From Bacillus sp. FJAT-14578 (lineage in GTDB: Bacteria > Bacillota > Bacilli > Bacillales > Bacillaceae_H), in assembly GCF_000504165.1 (NCBI RefSeq), contig NZ_AYSE01000014.1:1-64000 (forward strand): 64,000 nucleotides of DNA, written 5' to 3'. The notes below the pieces were generated by a model. That model did no database searches, was not told the DNA's origin, and worked only from the letters and a program-made list of their open reading frames with translations. This document shows, piece by piece, positions 26,203 to 36,121 of the stretch (positions within the stretch are counted from its first letter, which is position 1; every line of letters begins with the position of its first letter). The position numbers and the translations under genes are program-made.

Positions 26203-26290
26203 GTTGAATTCACCGTCCTATGCTTATCGATTAAATGGATTTCATCCCCTTAGCTGAATGAATAAACAGCCAATCTGCTTTCTTTCATTA

Positions 26291-26328
26291 TAATTGTGCC
26301 ATGTCTCGCAACTGCAAAACATGGCACA
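26291..26328. repeat. 12-bp inverted repeat between patA and gabT
   Basis: ATTGTGCCATGT...ACATGGCACAAT around a 14-base loop. No U-run follows, so it is more likely an RNA-processing or binding dyad than a terminator; it may set the patA:gabT ratio. Confidence 0.5.
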
Positions 26329-26357
26329 ATGGGATCTGTTAAATTCTTTGTGTGGAT

Positions 26358-27740
<1,383 letters not shown>

Positions 27741-27802
27741 CTAATTTTTATGTTGTTATATAGCTGTTTAATTTTTATTGTTCCCTTGATGAACATTTTC
27801 CT

Positions 27803-29326
27803 TTATTCCTCAAACCAACCGATTGGCTCTACTTGTAAGTTAATATTGATTTGCTTGATTTCCTGAAACTCTTCTAAACCGAATGTTCCTAAGCTGCGCC
27901 CGATTCCGCTTTGCTTATACCCTCCCCAAGGAGCTTCATTGTAAGTTGGATGATACGAATTAATCCAAGTGATACCGGCACGGATTTTTTTGATGACACG
28001 CAGTGCTTTTGCTCCGTCAACGGTGAAAACCCCGCCCGCAAGACCGTAATCTGTATGGTTGGCAAGTTTAATCGCTTCTTGTTCATCCTTGAATTTTTGA
28101 ATGACGACTACAGGGCCAAAAATTTCCTCCTGTACAATGCGCATATCCGGTTTTACATCTACAAATACAGTCGGTTCCACAAAGAACCCTTTATCGAGAC
28201 CATCTTCAACAATGCGGTTGCCGCCGCAAACGAGACGGGCACCTTCCTCTTTTCCAATCTCAATGTATTTCAATATTTTCTCCATATGTTCTTGGCTGAC
28301 AAGCGGTCCCATTTCTGAATGAGAATCGGCTCCCGGCCCTACTTTTATTTTGTTGGCGCGCTCCACAAAACGGTCCACGAACTTATCATAAATCGTTTCT
28401 TCTACGAGAATTCGAGAACCTGAGGAACATACTTGCCCAGCACCTGCAAAAATGCCAAACAGCGCATAATCGACAGCTGTTTCGAAATCGGCGTCTGCAA
28501 AAATGACATTGGGTGATTTACCGCCAAGCTCCAAAGAAATCTTTTTCATATTGTCTGCAGCTGTCCTCATGATGTGCTTTCCTGTTTTCGTTCCTCCCGT
28601 GAACGAAACCATATCCACATTGCAGCTTGCAGCTATCTCATTTCCAACAATAGGCCCTGCCCCCATTACCATATTGGCGACGCCCTTTGGCATTCCCACT
28701 TCCTCGAAGATTTCAAGCAGCTTTGTTGGCGTTACCGGCGTTATCTCGGAAGGCTTAAATACAATCGTATTTCCTGCAGCTAAAGCCGGTGCAATTTTCC
28801 AGACGCTCATAAGCAATGGATAGTTCCATGGAACAATGAGACCGCATACACCTACCGGTTCACGAACAACCATCGCTTGCATCGGATCGGCTACATGATA
28901 CGTATATCCATCCGGCTTTGTGATAAGACCTGCGTAGTAGCGGAAGCAAGCCGCTGCATCCCCTACATCAAATCCCGCTTCCCGAAGCGGCTTCCCGTTA
29001 TCCATCGTTTCAAGGCGGGTAAGCTCTTCCTGGTACTCTTCGATTTTATCGGCAATCTTCAATAGATAGGAGGCTCTTTCGACTGCGGACAGCTCTGACC
29101 AAACACCGCTCTCAAAAGCAGCCTTTGCTGCATCGATCGCTTCCCTTGCATCCGCTATCGTTCCTTCGGCTGCATATGCAACAACCTCGCCGTTGGCTGG
29201 GTTTATAATCGTTCTTTTTTCTTGATTGCTGGAGTCTCTCCATTGTCCGTTAATATACATTTTCAAATCTAAAATTCTATTTTCCCCTTCATTACGAACG
29301 TTTTGCTTATTTTTTGTATCGATCAT
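27803..29326 (-). CDS. Aldehyde dehydrogenase, likely 4-aminobutanal dehydrogenase
   Basis: 507-aa NAD(P)-dependent ALDH. General base E266 in LELGGKSP, nucleophile C300 in GQVCSSGSR, and the VPWNYPLLMSVWKIAPALAAGN segment (split) of the betaine-aldehyde/aminobutanal group. By position before patA and gabT it should oxidise 4-aminobutanal to GABA; it could also take succinate semialdehyde. Start at 29326 follows GAGGGAGGAGAAAGAAAG; the frame runs 48 bases further up, across the promoter. First gene of the sigma-54 operon. Confidence 0.88.
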   Translation of the reverse strand: MIDTKNKQNVRNEGENRILDLKMYINGQWRDSSNQEKRTIINPANGEVVAYAAEGTIADAREAIDAAKAAFESGVWSELSAVERASYLLKIADKIEEYQEELTRLETMDNGKPLREAGFDVGDAAACFRYYAGLITKPDGYTYHVADPMQAMVVREPVGVCGLIVPWNYPLLMSVWKIAPALAAGNTIVFKPSEITPVTPTKLLEIFEEVGMPKGVANMVMGAGPIVGNEIAASCNVDMVSFTGGTKTGKHIMRTAADNMKKISLELGGKSPNVIFADADFETAVDYALFGIFAGAGQVCSSGSRILVEETIYDKFVDRFVERANKIKVGPGADSHSEMGPLVSQEHMEKILKYIEIGKEEGARLVCGGNRIVEDGLDKGFFVEPTVFVDVKPDMRIVQEEIFGPVVVIQKFKDEQEAIKLANHTDYGLAGGVFTVDGAKALRVIKKIRAGITWINSYHPTYNEAPWGGYKQSGIGRSLGTFGLEEFQEIKQININLQVEPIGWFEE

Positions 29327-29367
29327 CTTTCTTTCTCCTCCCTCGTCGGTCTTCTCGTTTATATATA
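29327..29367. other. Leader between sigma-54 promoter and aldehyde dehydrogenase start
   Basis: Short 5' leader; ribosome site only. Confidence 0.4.
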
Positions 29368-29386
29368 ATTGCAAGTTCTATGCCAA
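29368..29386 (-). promoter_or_regulatory. Sigma-54 promoter of the ALDH-patA(-gabT) operon
   Basis: Minus strand TTGGCAT-AGAAC-TTGCAAT, against consensus TTGGCAC-N5-TTGCW, with correct GG/GC spacing. Confidence 0.82.
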
Positions 29387-29438
29387 CTTGATGGCATAGT
29401 CATTCATTGTTTGTTTCGTATGAAAAAACAATAAAACC

Positions 29439-29454
29439 TATGCAAAAATGCATA
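29439..29454. promoter_or_regulatory. Candidate enhancer (UAS) dyad for the sigma-54 activator
   Basis: Perfect dyad TATGCA-AAAA-TGCATA about 55 bases upstream of the -24 box. More TGCAT(A) half-sites follow at about 29472. Placement fits an enhancer-binding-protein site. Confidence 0.5.
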
Positions 29455-29610
29455 AGCTATTAAGTAATGCATATATATCGCTTTTCTTAGTAATGAATAA
29501 TATCAGCCTCGTGAAACACTGCTTCTGATTTTCAGCAGTTTTGATTCATTCGTGCAAAATGACCATTTTATATGCTTACGGCTTTAGCAGAAGGTGAATG
29601 TTTAAAACAA

Positions 29611-29653
29611 AAAGAGTCCGGCAAGCAGTCGAATGCTGCTTACCGAACCCTTT
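29611..29653 (-). terminator. Terminator of the sigma-54 regulator gene
   Basis: GGTTCGGTAAGCAG / CTGCTTGCCGGACTC stem followed by TTTTTGTTTT on the minus strand. Confidence 0.75.
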
Positions 29654-29714
29654 TGTAAAAGCTTCTCTTATTTATTCATAATGAGAGATCCAGGAGTTTT
29701 TATAGGAGTTTTAT

Positions 29715-31853
29715 TTATAAAAACGAACCATTTTCCATTTTCATTTCCTTTTCACTTACGATTTTTTGATACTTTCGGCTGACTGAAGATTGACTGATTC
29801 CGAGAGCTTTAGCTGCTTTAGTCGTTGTTTTGTATTGCTTCATTGCTAACTCAATCAATTGTTCTTCCACATGATCGAGGGCCTCTTGAAGGGGAATGAC
29901 CCTTGTGATGACCGGCTTGGACTTTTTAAAGCCATAACCGAGCGGAAGAAATTGACTGACAAATTCAGCATTAATTGTTTGATCGTCAGCCGAAACGACG
30001 AGGCGTTCAATCATATTTTGCAGCTCCCTTACATTTCCCGGCCAAGGATAAAATTCCAAAACATTGATGGCATCAGGTGTCAGATGAAAATTTTTATTAT
30101 ATTTTTCATTTAATTGCTGGAGGAAATGAAATGCCAGCATTGAAATATCTTCAATTCGTTCTCTTAAAGGTGGAATTTGGAGAGGAATGACATTTAAGCG
30201 GTAAAACAAGTCTTCACGAAAAGTCCCTTTTTCAACCATTTTCTCTAATCGTTTATTTGTCGCGGCAATAATCTGCACATCCACTTTAATCGGCTTCGTA
30301 CTTCCAACCGGGATAACCTCCTGTTCTTGCAGAACTCTAAGAAGTTTTACTTGAAGATGTAAAGGCATTTCCCCAATTTCATCCAAAAATAAAATTCCCT
30401 GATCTGCTTGTTTAAAATAGCCGTCTTTTCCATTTTTGTCGGCCCCTGTAAATGATCCTTTCGCATAGCCGAACAATTCGCTTTCTAATAAATTTTCGGG
30501 GATCGCACCGCAATTTAGTTTAAGAAATGGTTGAGAAGAGCGGCCTCCTAATTGGTGTATAGCTTGTGCAATTACTTCTTTTCCGACACCGGATTCTCCA
30601 TTGATCAGAACAGTTGACGAGAATTCTGCTATTTTTTTAACTTGATTAATGATTTGTTCCATTTTCGGACTGCAGTAAATTAGTTTTTTAAGAAATCGAT
30701 CTTTATTTTTGAAATCGTCTAATTCTTTTTTATATTGCTCGGATATTTTTTTCATCTCTTTCAGTTCTGTTCGGAGGCGTGTGGTTTCCGTAATATCCCG
30801 TGAAGCAATGATAATACGATCGATTTCTTTTTTTTCATTAAATACAGGATTTCCGACAGCCAGGATTTTTCTTCCGCTTTTCGTTTCCTGAACAATGGAC
30901 ACTTTTTTCTTTTTTTCTAATACGAGGCGAGTGACTGATGGACTGAATAGACCTTGATTCTCTAATTCGAGAATGTTCTTGCCAATAAGCTCTTTTAAGT
31001 CGACATTCCAAAAATCGGGGATAACCGTTTCACTGAAACGCAAAAGTTCCCCCCTCTGATTGACTACCAGTATTTCGTCGTAAATACTGGATAGAATCGC
31101 ATTTAAATCCGTATTCAAATTTTTGATATATTCGATTTCCATCGCCATATCTTCTACCATGGGCAAATCCTGGACAACGATGATGATTCCTTCTACTTCC
31201 TGTTCAAGATTAAAGATGGGACTGTAATCAACCAGCACTCCCATTTCATCGGTAATTTGAATTTGATTCAAGATTGTTTGTCCTGTCGCAAACACATTTT
31301 GAATATGGTTGCCCTTAAAAATAGTTTCTGCTGACACATTCATGACCTTTTCTGATGTTGACTTAATCATTTTCAAGCCGGCATCATTACAATTTATAAT
31401 TTGCTTTTCACGGTCAACGACGAAGATTCCCATTGGAATGGAAGTTAAAATGATTTTAAGCAAATCTACGCTTTTGTTTTCTTGTTTAAATAATTCGGCA
31501 AGCACATCTTCTCTTCTTATGTAACCTGATGGCTCTCCCTTTTCATCTTTAACAATCGCAATAGGCTCTCCAATAATCTGGAAAAGAATAGGCAAAGATA
31601 TATGCTGACTAAGCTGGCAAACCTGATCAATGGAAATAGCATTGGAAAGCAGCATTCCCAACTCTAGCTTTTCTCTCTTCCCATCTCCCTGCAAAAGATT
31701 ATTTACATGAACATAGGAAAATAGTTGATTCTGTTTTTTCAAAAATAAAAACGGCTCTTTTATATTACACACTTCTATAAGATTTTCTTTCTCCATCCCA
31801 TCGATAGCCAGAGCTACAATCGGTCTGATTTTTTCTTTTTCAATCGAAAACAT
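29715..31853 (-). CDS. Sigma-54-dependent enhancer-binding transcriptional activator
   Basis: 712 aa. N-terminal sensory part: a CBS-like region (about 1-120, ends GYIRREDVLAELF), PAS-like domains at about 130-235 (IPMGIFVVDREKQIINCNDAG) and 250-365 (AILSSIYDEILVVNQRGELL). AAA+ domain about 390-625 with Walker A NGESGVGKEV, ELFGYAKGSFTGA (sigma-54 contact loop, GSFTGA form), Walker B ILFLDEIGEM and R-finger region FREDLFYRLNVI. C-terminal Fis-type HTH about 665-705 (TKAAKALGISQSSVSRKYQK). By location and the three sigma-54 promoters nearby it should control the polyamine island; the inducer, perhaps putrescine, GABA or agmatine, is unknown. Confidence 0.9.
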   Translation of the reverse strand: MFSIEKEKIRPIVALAIDGMEKENLIEVCNIKEPFLFLKKQNQLFSYVHVNNLLQGDGKREKLELGMLLSNAISIDQVCQLSQHISLPILFQIIGEPIAIVKDEKGEPSGYIRREDVLAELFKQENKSVDLLKIILTSIPMGIFVVDREKQIINCNDAGLKMIKSTSEKVMNVSAETIFKGNHIQNVFATGQTILNQIQITDEMGVLVDYSPIFNLEQEVEGIIIVVQDLPMVEDMAMEIEYIKNLNTDLNAILSSIYDEILVVNQRGELLRFSETVIPDFWNVDLKELIGKNILELENQGLFSPSVTRLVLEKKKKVSIVQETKSGRKILAVGNPVFNEKKEIDRIIIASRDITETTRLRTELKEMKKISEQYKKELDDFKNKDRFLKKLIYCSPKMEQIINQVKKIAEFSSTVLINGESGVGKEVIAQAIHQLGGRSSQPFLKLNCGAIPENLLESELFGYAKGSFTGADKNGKDGYFKQADQGILFLDEIGEMPLHLQVKLLRVLQEQEVIPVGSTKPIKVDVQIIAATNKRLEKMVEKGTFREDLFYRLNVIPLQIPPLRERIEDISMLAFHFLQQLNEKYNKNFHLTPDAINVLEFYPWPGNVRELQNMIERLVVSADDQTINAEFVSQFLPLGYGFKKSKPVITRVIPLQEALDHVEEQLIELAMKQYKTTTKAAKALGISQSSVSRKYQKIVSEKEMKMENGSFL

Positions 31854-32017
31854 CTGTCATCCCCCTTCAAGCTGCACAAACTTCTTATATCACCATTTTA
31901 ACAGAACTTTTACGCAAATCTAAAATCTTCTTTTCTATTAACATTGAAACCTTTTGAATATGTGTTGAAAATGGGACAAGAACAAGAATGATTCTCGTCA
32001 CATTTTCAACGCACAAG

Positions 32018-32058
32018 GGATTGACAATCTCCCGTACGGTTCTCGCCAATCCCTTATA
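32018..32058. repeat. Imperfect inverted repeat between regulator and lipoyl-like gene
   Basis: AAGGGATTG...CAATCCCTT arms with an inner partial dyad, no U-run. May stabilise the gdh-operon 3' end. Confidence 0.4.
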
Positions 32059-32135
32059 TAAAGCCTTTTTGCCTCTTTAATAACAGCTGTGTAAAGTGAA
32101 CTGCCAATCAGTGATTCCCTATTGAATTCTGAGAT

Positions 32136-32450
32136 TCATCGTTTACAGGATACAGAATCACTTCTGCCTATTATCTCTTCTTTTATATAAGCTAAAACCA
32201 TTCCAGGAATGACTTTGTCTCCTTCTTGCACTTCCAACGACTGAACCTCTCCGCTGATACCCATTTTAATAATTTCTGTGCCTCCATCAAACGTTTTCAC
32301 GTAAAAAAGCGGCTCCCATTCATAAATTCTTGAATTTTTATCAATCGAGACCTTCTCAATCGTTCCATAACATGGACTTGTAATCATCTCATCATACAAT
32401 TCGGATCCTTCCTTTCTCATTTTAAGAGATTTTTTACTGTAGACGGCCAT
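32136..32450 (-). CDS. Small biotin/lipoyl-attachment-like domain protein, apparently without the target lysine
   Basis: Up to 104 aa. From about residue 24 on it reads as a biotinyl/lipoyl hammerhead: SPCYGTIEKVSIDKNSRIYE, WEPLFYVKTFDGG, then ISGEVQSLEVQEGDKVIPGM and VLAYI. In true carriers the hairpin between the halves carries MKM or DKA with the modified Lys; here it reads GGTEIIKMGISG, so the lysine is not in the normal hairpin. Start uncertain: ATG at 32450 lacks a clear ribosome site, ATG at 32420 is possible, and AAGGAAGGA precedes an in-frame TTG near 32399. Third gene after gdh on the same strand. Function unknown. Confidence 0.65.
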   Translation of the reverse strand: MAVYSKKSLKMRKEGSELYDEMITSPCYGTIEKVSIDKNSRIYEWEPLFYVKTFDGGTEIIKMGISGEVQSLEVQEGDKVIPGMVLAYIKEEIIGRSDSVSCKR

Positions 32451-32495
32451 CGTAAGAACGGAACAAAATGAATGCCTTTTGATGCATCCCGCTCT

Positions 32496-32789
32496 TTAGC
32501 GATATTGCTCTACATACCCTTGCGACTGCAAAATTAAATGAAAAAAGTGCTGAAACTCCTCTACATCTTGTTTTTCAATTCCAAGCTTTGGAGCCCAATA
32601 TTGTTCTGTTTCAATGTCTTCCGAGCATAAAAGGACCATTTGGCCATTTTGAAGCGATGTGACCATCGCTTTTCCCAAAAAATGATTTGAATAAGCAATC
32701 ATTAAGTCATAACGGTAATAATCCGTTAAAAGGCAGTAATAATGAATGGGCTGCTGCTCTCTTTTTTCTGATACAATTTCCATTTTCAA
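32496..32789 (-). CDS. DUF3055 (SAV0927)-like small protein
   Basis: 97 aa. The core HYYCLLTDYYRYDLMIAYSN, HFLGKAMVTSLQNGQMVLLC, and a C-terminal helix (EEFQHFFHLILQS) resemble the DUF3055 family of small Firmicute proteins of unknown function; recognition is from memory and moderate. Ribosome site GGGAGGTTTAGCAATTGAAA. It sits 100 bases behind gdh and 46 before the lipoyl-like gene, so the three are probably one transcript. Confidence 0.6.
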   Translation of the reverse strand: MKMEIVSEKREQQPIHYYCLLTDYYRYDLMIAYSNHFLGKAMVTSLQNGQMVLLCSEDIETEQYWAPKLGIEKQDVEEFQHFFHLILQSQGYVEQYR

Positions 32790-32888
32790 TTGCTAAACCT
32801 CCCTGTGAAATGCTGTATAAGCTTGAACCAATGAGCGCATATTTCAAACCAACATCATTGTTTAATTAAGCCCTTTCAAAAAATATGA

Positions 32889-34187
32889 CTAAAAACGCAC
32901 CCACCCGCGAAGACGGGAAGCTTCCGTTATTTTGCGTATTCCTTCTATATAGGCCGCCGTTTTCATATTGACTTCAAAACGATTGGCTGTATGGTAAACA
33001 TTTAAAAAGCTCGCTGTTATCTTTTCTTTTAAACGTTCATCCACGAGATTTTCCGGCCAATAATATCCCTGATTGTTTTGACACCACTCGAAATACGAAA
33101 CAATGACACCTCCTGAATTGGCGAGAATATCCGGTACAACTAAAATGCCTTTCTGATCCAATCGTTTAATAGCTTCTTTAGTTGTTGGACCGTTGGCAGC
33201 TTCAATGACAATTTTACACTTGAGGCGATCTGCATTATGTTTTGTGATGACTCCTCCAATAGCTGCCGGAATCAAGATATCACATTCTTTTTCAAGCAAC
33301 TCCTGATTGGAAATGGTGTCAGTAAATAAATTAGTAACGATTCCAAAAGAGTCTCTATTTTCCAGCAAGTGAGGAATATCTAACCCTTTTGGATCGTAAA
33401 TGCCTCCAAGAACATCGGACACTCCTACGACTTTTGCTCCCAAATCGTACAAATATTGAGCCAAATAACTTCCTACATTTCCAAAGCCTTGAATCACGAC
33501 ACGCAAATCTTTAATTGGAATACCTTTCAGTTCACTCAATAACTGAAGTGTATACAAAACACCTTTGGAGGTAGCCGTTTCCCTTCCTTCTGACCCGCCA
33601 AGCACAAGCGGCTTCCCTGTTATAAAACCTGGTGAATCAAATTCGCGAATATGATCATACTCATCCAGCATCCATGCCATAATTTGAGAATTCGTGTACA
33701 TATCAGGAGCGGGAATATCTTTTGTGGGACCTACAATTTGACTGACTGCCCTGACATATCCTCTGCTTAATCGTTCCAGTTCTTGTAAACTCATGTTTCT
33801 TGGATCACAGATAATTCCACCTTTCGCACCGCCATAAGGCAAGTCTGTAATGCCGCATTTTAAACTCATCCACCCGGCCAACGCTTTTACTTCTTCTGGT
33901 GTGACATCAGGATGGAATCGAATGCCGCCTTTCGTAGGACCTGTTGCATCATTGTGTTGAGCGCGGTAACCTTCAAATATTTTCGTTGTGCCGTCATCCA
34001 TTTGAACCGGGATGCTTACTTCTAAAAATCTCATGGGCTTCTTTAAAAAATCGAATACTTCCATCGGATAATTCAGAATGCCGATAGCTTCTTTTAAGGT
34101 TGCCTGAAATTCTTCTAACGGATTATCCTGATTAATTACTTTCTTTTGAGATTCAATGCTTTTTGTTTTTAGAGATTCGTTTATCAT
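32889..34187 (-). CDS. gudB: Glutamate dehydrogenase (NAD-type, GudB/RocG-like)
   Basis: 432-aa hexameric enzyme, glutamate to 2-oxoglutarate plus ammonium. Catalytic K122 in LPYGGAKGGI; substrate motif GPTKGGIRFHPDV; Rossmann motif IQGFGNVGSYLA; NSGGVIVSYFEW. It runs from its own sigma-54 promoter, like RocG-type catabolic GDHs controlled by RocR. In this island it would regenerate 2-oxoglutarate for PatA and GabT. Whether it is the only GDH of the organism is unknown, so the gudB symbol is by similarity. Confidence 0.9.
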   Translation of the reverse strand: MINESLKTKSIESQKKVINQDNPLEEFQATLKEAIGILNYPMEVFDFLKKPMRFLEVSIPVQMDDGTTKIFEGYRAQHNDATGPTKGGIRFHPDVTPEEVKALAGWMSLKCGITDLPYGGAKGGIICDPRNMSLQELERLSRGYVRAVSQIVGPTKDIPAPDMYTNSQIMAWMLDEYDHIREFDSPGFITGKPLVLGGSEGRETATSKGVLYTLQLLSELKGIPIKDLRVVIQGFGNVGSYLAQYLYDLGAKVVGVSDVLGGIYDPKGLDIPHLLENRDSFGIVTNLFTDTISNQELLEKECDILIPAAIGGVITKHNADRLKCKIVIEAANGPTTKEAIKRLDQKGILVVPDILANSGGVIVSYFEWCQNNQGYYWPENLVDERLKEKITASFLNVYHTANRFEVNMKTAAYIEGIRKITEASRLRGWVRF

Positions 34188-34223
34188 CTTAACACCTCAT
34201 TTATTAATTCTTACTTATGTAAT

Positions 34224-34242
34224 AAGCAAGTTTCATGCCAAC
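34224..34242 (-). promoter_or_regulatory. Sigma-54 promoter of gdh
   Basis: Minus strand TTGGCATGAAACTTGCTTA: TTGGCAT-GAAAC-TTGCT, with -24 GG and -12 GC correctly spaced, about 37 bases before the start codon. A second TTGGCAC at about 34258 lacks a -12 box. Confidence 0.8.
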
Positions 34243-34340
34243 ATGTCATTATGGGTGCCAATACGTTGATATTGCAGCTTTTTCTCGATATGACCATCCT
34301 GCCTTAACTCGATACGGAATGTTATTTTCTGCCCAATAAG

Positions 34341-34382
34341 TATGAATAACTGCATGTTATATTCACTTTTGCATTATTCATA
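34341..34382. promoter_or_regulatory. Candidate enhancer dyad upstream of gdh
   Basis: TATGAATAACTGCA ... TGCATTATTCATA, near-perfect inverted repeat with a 15-base centre, about 100 bases upstream of the sigma-54 promoter. Shares TGCAT/TTTTGCAT half-sites with the dyad at 29439. Confidence 0.45.
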
Positions 34383-34434
34383 TCATAGAGATGGAATTTC
34401 TCCGCTTATTCCAGTCAGACAAGTGAAAAATAGA

Positions 34435-34458
34435 TAAAAAAATGCCTGGCATTTTTTA
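34435..34458 (-). terminator. Terminator-like hairpin after puuP copy 1
   Basis: AAAAAATGCC / GGCATTTTTT, very short loop, A- and T-runs on both sides. Confidence 0.45.
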
Positions 34459-34504
34459 TCCCGTATGAACTGACAGTAAGGCTCTCATTGAGTGAAGCCT
34501 CATT

Positions 34505-35854
34505 TTATAGCTCATTTGCTTCCTCAAAGTGGATTTGTGGAGGTGCAGCCCGAAACATGTTTGTAACATATAAAAGATGACAAATACCGATAATGGTCCA
34601 AACCATCCCTAGAATCAGTGAATGGATGCTGAGGTTAAACCACAGCACAGCTACTATCGATGCCCCAATAACCGGAAAAACTAAAAAGTTAAAAAAGTCT
34701 TTTACTGTTTTATATCTTTTCTTTTTGACGACATAGTAGGAAATAACAGACAAGTTGACAAACGTAAAGGCAATGAGTGCCCCGAAATTAATGAGAGAGG
34801 TTGCCGTCTTCAAATCAAGAAAAATGGCTGTCAAGGCAATGGTCCCAACTAATAAGACGTTAAAAACAGGGGTTCTCCAGCGCGGGTGCACATACCCAAA
34901 CATTTTTTTAGGAATCACATTATCTCGTCCCATTACATATAACAGCCGTGATACACTCGTATGAGAGGCCAGCCCGGATGCAAGGGTCCCTGTCAATGTT
35001 CCAGCTAAAAAGAAAGCTTGAAACAATTTTCCGCCTACATAAAGCGCAATCTCTGGAGAAGCTGCCTCTGGATCTTTAAATCTAGAAACGTCCGGAAAAT
35101 AGGATTGTGTGAAATAAGAAGTTGCGATAAATAAGATTCCACCTAAAAGCGCCGTAAAGAAAATAGCACGTGGAATCGTTTTCGTCGCATTTGGCGTTTC
35201 TTCAGCGAACGTCGTCACAGCATCAAACCCTAAAAAAGAAAAGCAAAGTATGGTTGCTCCGGCAACTAATGGTGATAATTGCATATCCGTTTGGAAAAAC
35301 GGTTCAATGGAAGCAACTTGTCCCGTTCCTTCTCCTTGCATCAGTCCTTTTATCACGAGAATGATAAAGATCGTGATGACCAGCATCTGAAATAACACAA
35401 GAAATGTATTGAAATTGGCCGCGACATTCACGCTAACAGCATTTACAAGCGTAATGAAGGCAACAAACCCAACGACCCATATCCAAGAAGGAACAGTCGG
35501 AAAAAGAGTGGAAAGATAAATTTTTGTCAATAAAGCATTGACCATCGGTAAAAAAAGATAATCAAGCAATGATGCCCAACCTACAAGAAACCCGAGTTTT
35601 GCATCCATTGTTTTTTGCGTATATGTATAGGCAGATCCCGCTATCGGAAAAACCTTTACCATTTTCCCATAGCTTGCTGCTGTAAACAGCATACCCATTA
35701 GCGCAATGATATACGAAGCCGGAACATGCCCTCCCGTTTGTTCGGATACAATGCCAAATGTATCAAATGCCACCATTGGCGTCATATAACCTATCCCCAG
35801 CATGACAATGGACCAAAGTCCCAACGATCGTTTTAAACGAACTGTTTTCTCCAC
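34505..35854 (-). CDS. puuP: PuuP-like putrescine importer (APC family), copy 1
   Basis: 449-aa, 12 predicted membrane helices, amino acid/polyamine/organocation family. Highly PuuP-like stretches: [79 protein letters not shown] and [20 protein letters not shown]. Imports putrescine by proton symport in E. coli. Tandem paralogue of the next gene (36122-37468), less close to E. coli PuuP than that copy, so substrate may have shifted. The leader (35855-36012) shows possible RNA structure. GGAGGAATG ribosome site. Confidence 0.85.
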   Translation of the reverse strand: MEKTVRLKRSLGLWSIVMLGIGYMTPMVAFDTFGIVSEQTGGHVPASYIIALMGMLFTAASYGKMVKVFPIAGSAYTYTQKTMDAKLGFLVGWASLLDYLFLPMVNALLTKIYLSTLFPTVPSWIWVVGFVAFITLVNAVSVNVAANFNTFLVLFQMLVITIFIILVIKGLMQGEGTGQVASIEPFFQTDMQLSPLVAGATILCFSFLGFDAVTTFAEETPNATKTIPRAIFFTALLGGILFIATSYFTQSYFPDVSRFKDPEAASPEIALYVGGKLFQAFFLAGTLTGTLASGLASHTSVSRLLYVMGRDNVIPKKMFGYVHPRWRTPVFNVLLVGTIALTAIFLDLKTATSLINFGALIAFTFVNLSVISYYVVKKKRYKTVKDFFNFLVFPVIGASIVAVLWFNLSIHSLILGMVWTIIGICHLLYVTNMFRAAPPQIHFEEANEL

Positions 35855-35898
35855 CTATCATTCCTCCTTATCTATTTCTCTGCCAAACTTTATATAAA

Positions 35899-36012
35899 AT
35901 GAGATTCACCCGGTGGCAGTTTCAACACAAAATATTGCGTTCCTATGCTCTCATCTCCCACCGAGTGTTTAATGTTCCCTTTTTAAAGAAGGATGGTTCC
36001 CTCCTTAAATCT
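35899..36012 (-). promoter_or_regulatory. Possible structured 5' leader of puuP copy 1
   Basis: CGGTGG and CCACCG close a ~50-base stem-loop containing ACGCAA-TATT-TTGTGT; GAGAT/ATCTC can extend it, and an AAGGA...TCCTT hairpin precedes it. No known riboswitch consensus is recognised and no terminator follows. Confidence 0.3.
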
Positions 36013-36121
36013 CTAGAACATAGTCAATATAATATTAATATTTTAATTATAAATAATTTTCAGAATATAATGGGTGCTTTTGCTTCAAAATGAACCTTCT
36101 CACCTAAATAAGTACTAAAGT

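Noticed and set aside
26291..26328. Sigma-54 promoter before gabT (contains TGGCAC)
   Set aside because: TGGCAC is part of the inverted repeat and no TTGC follows at the proper distance.
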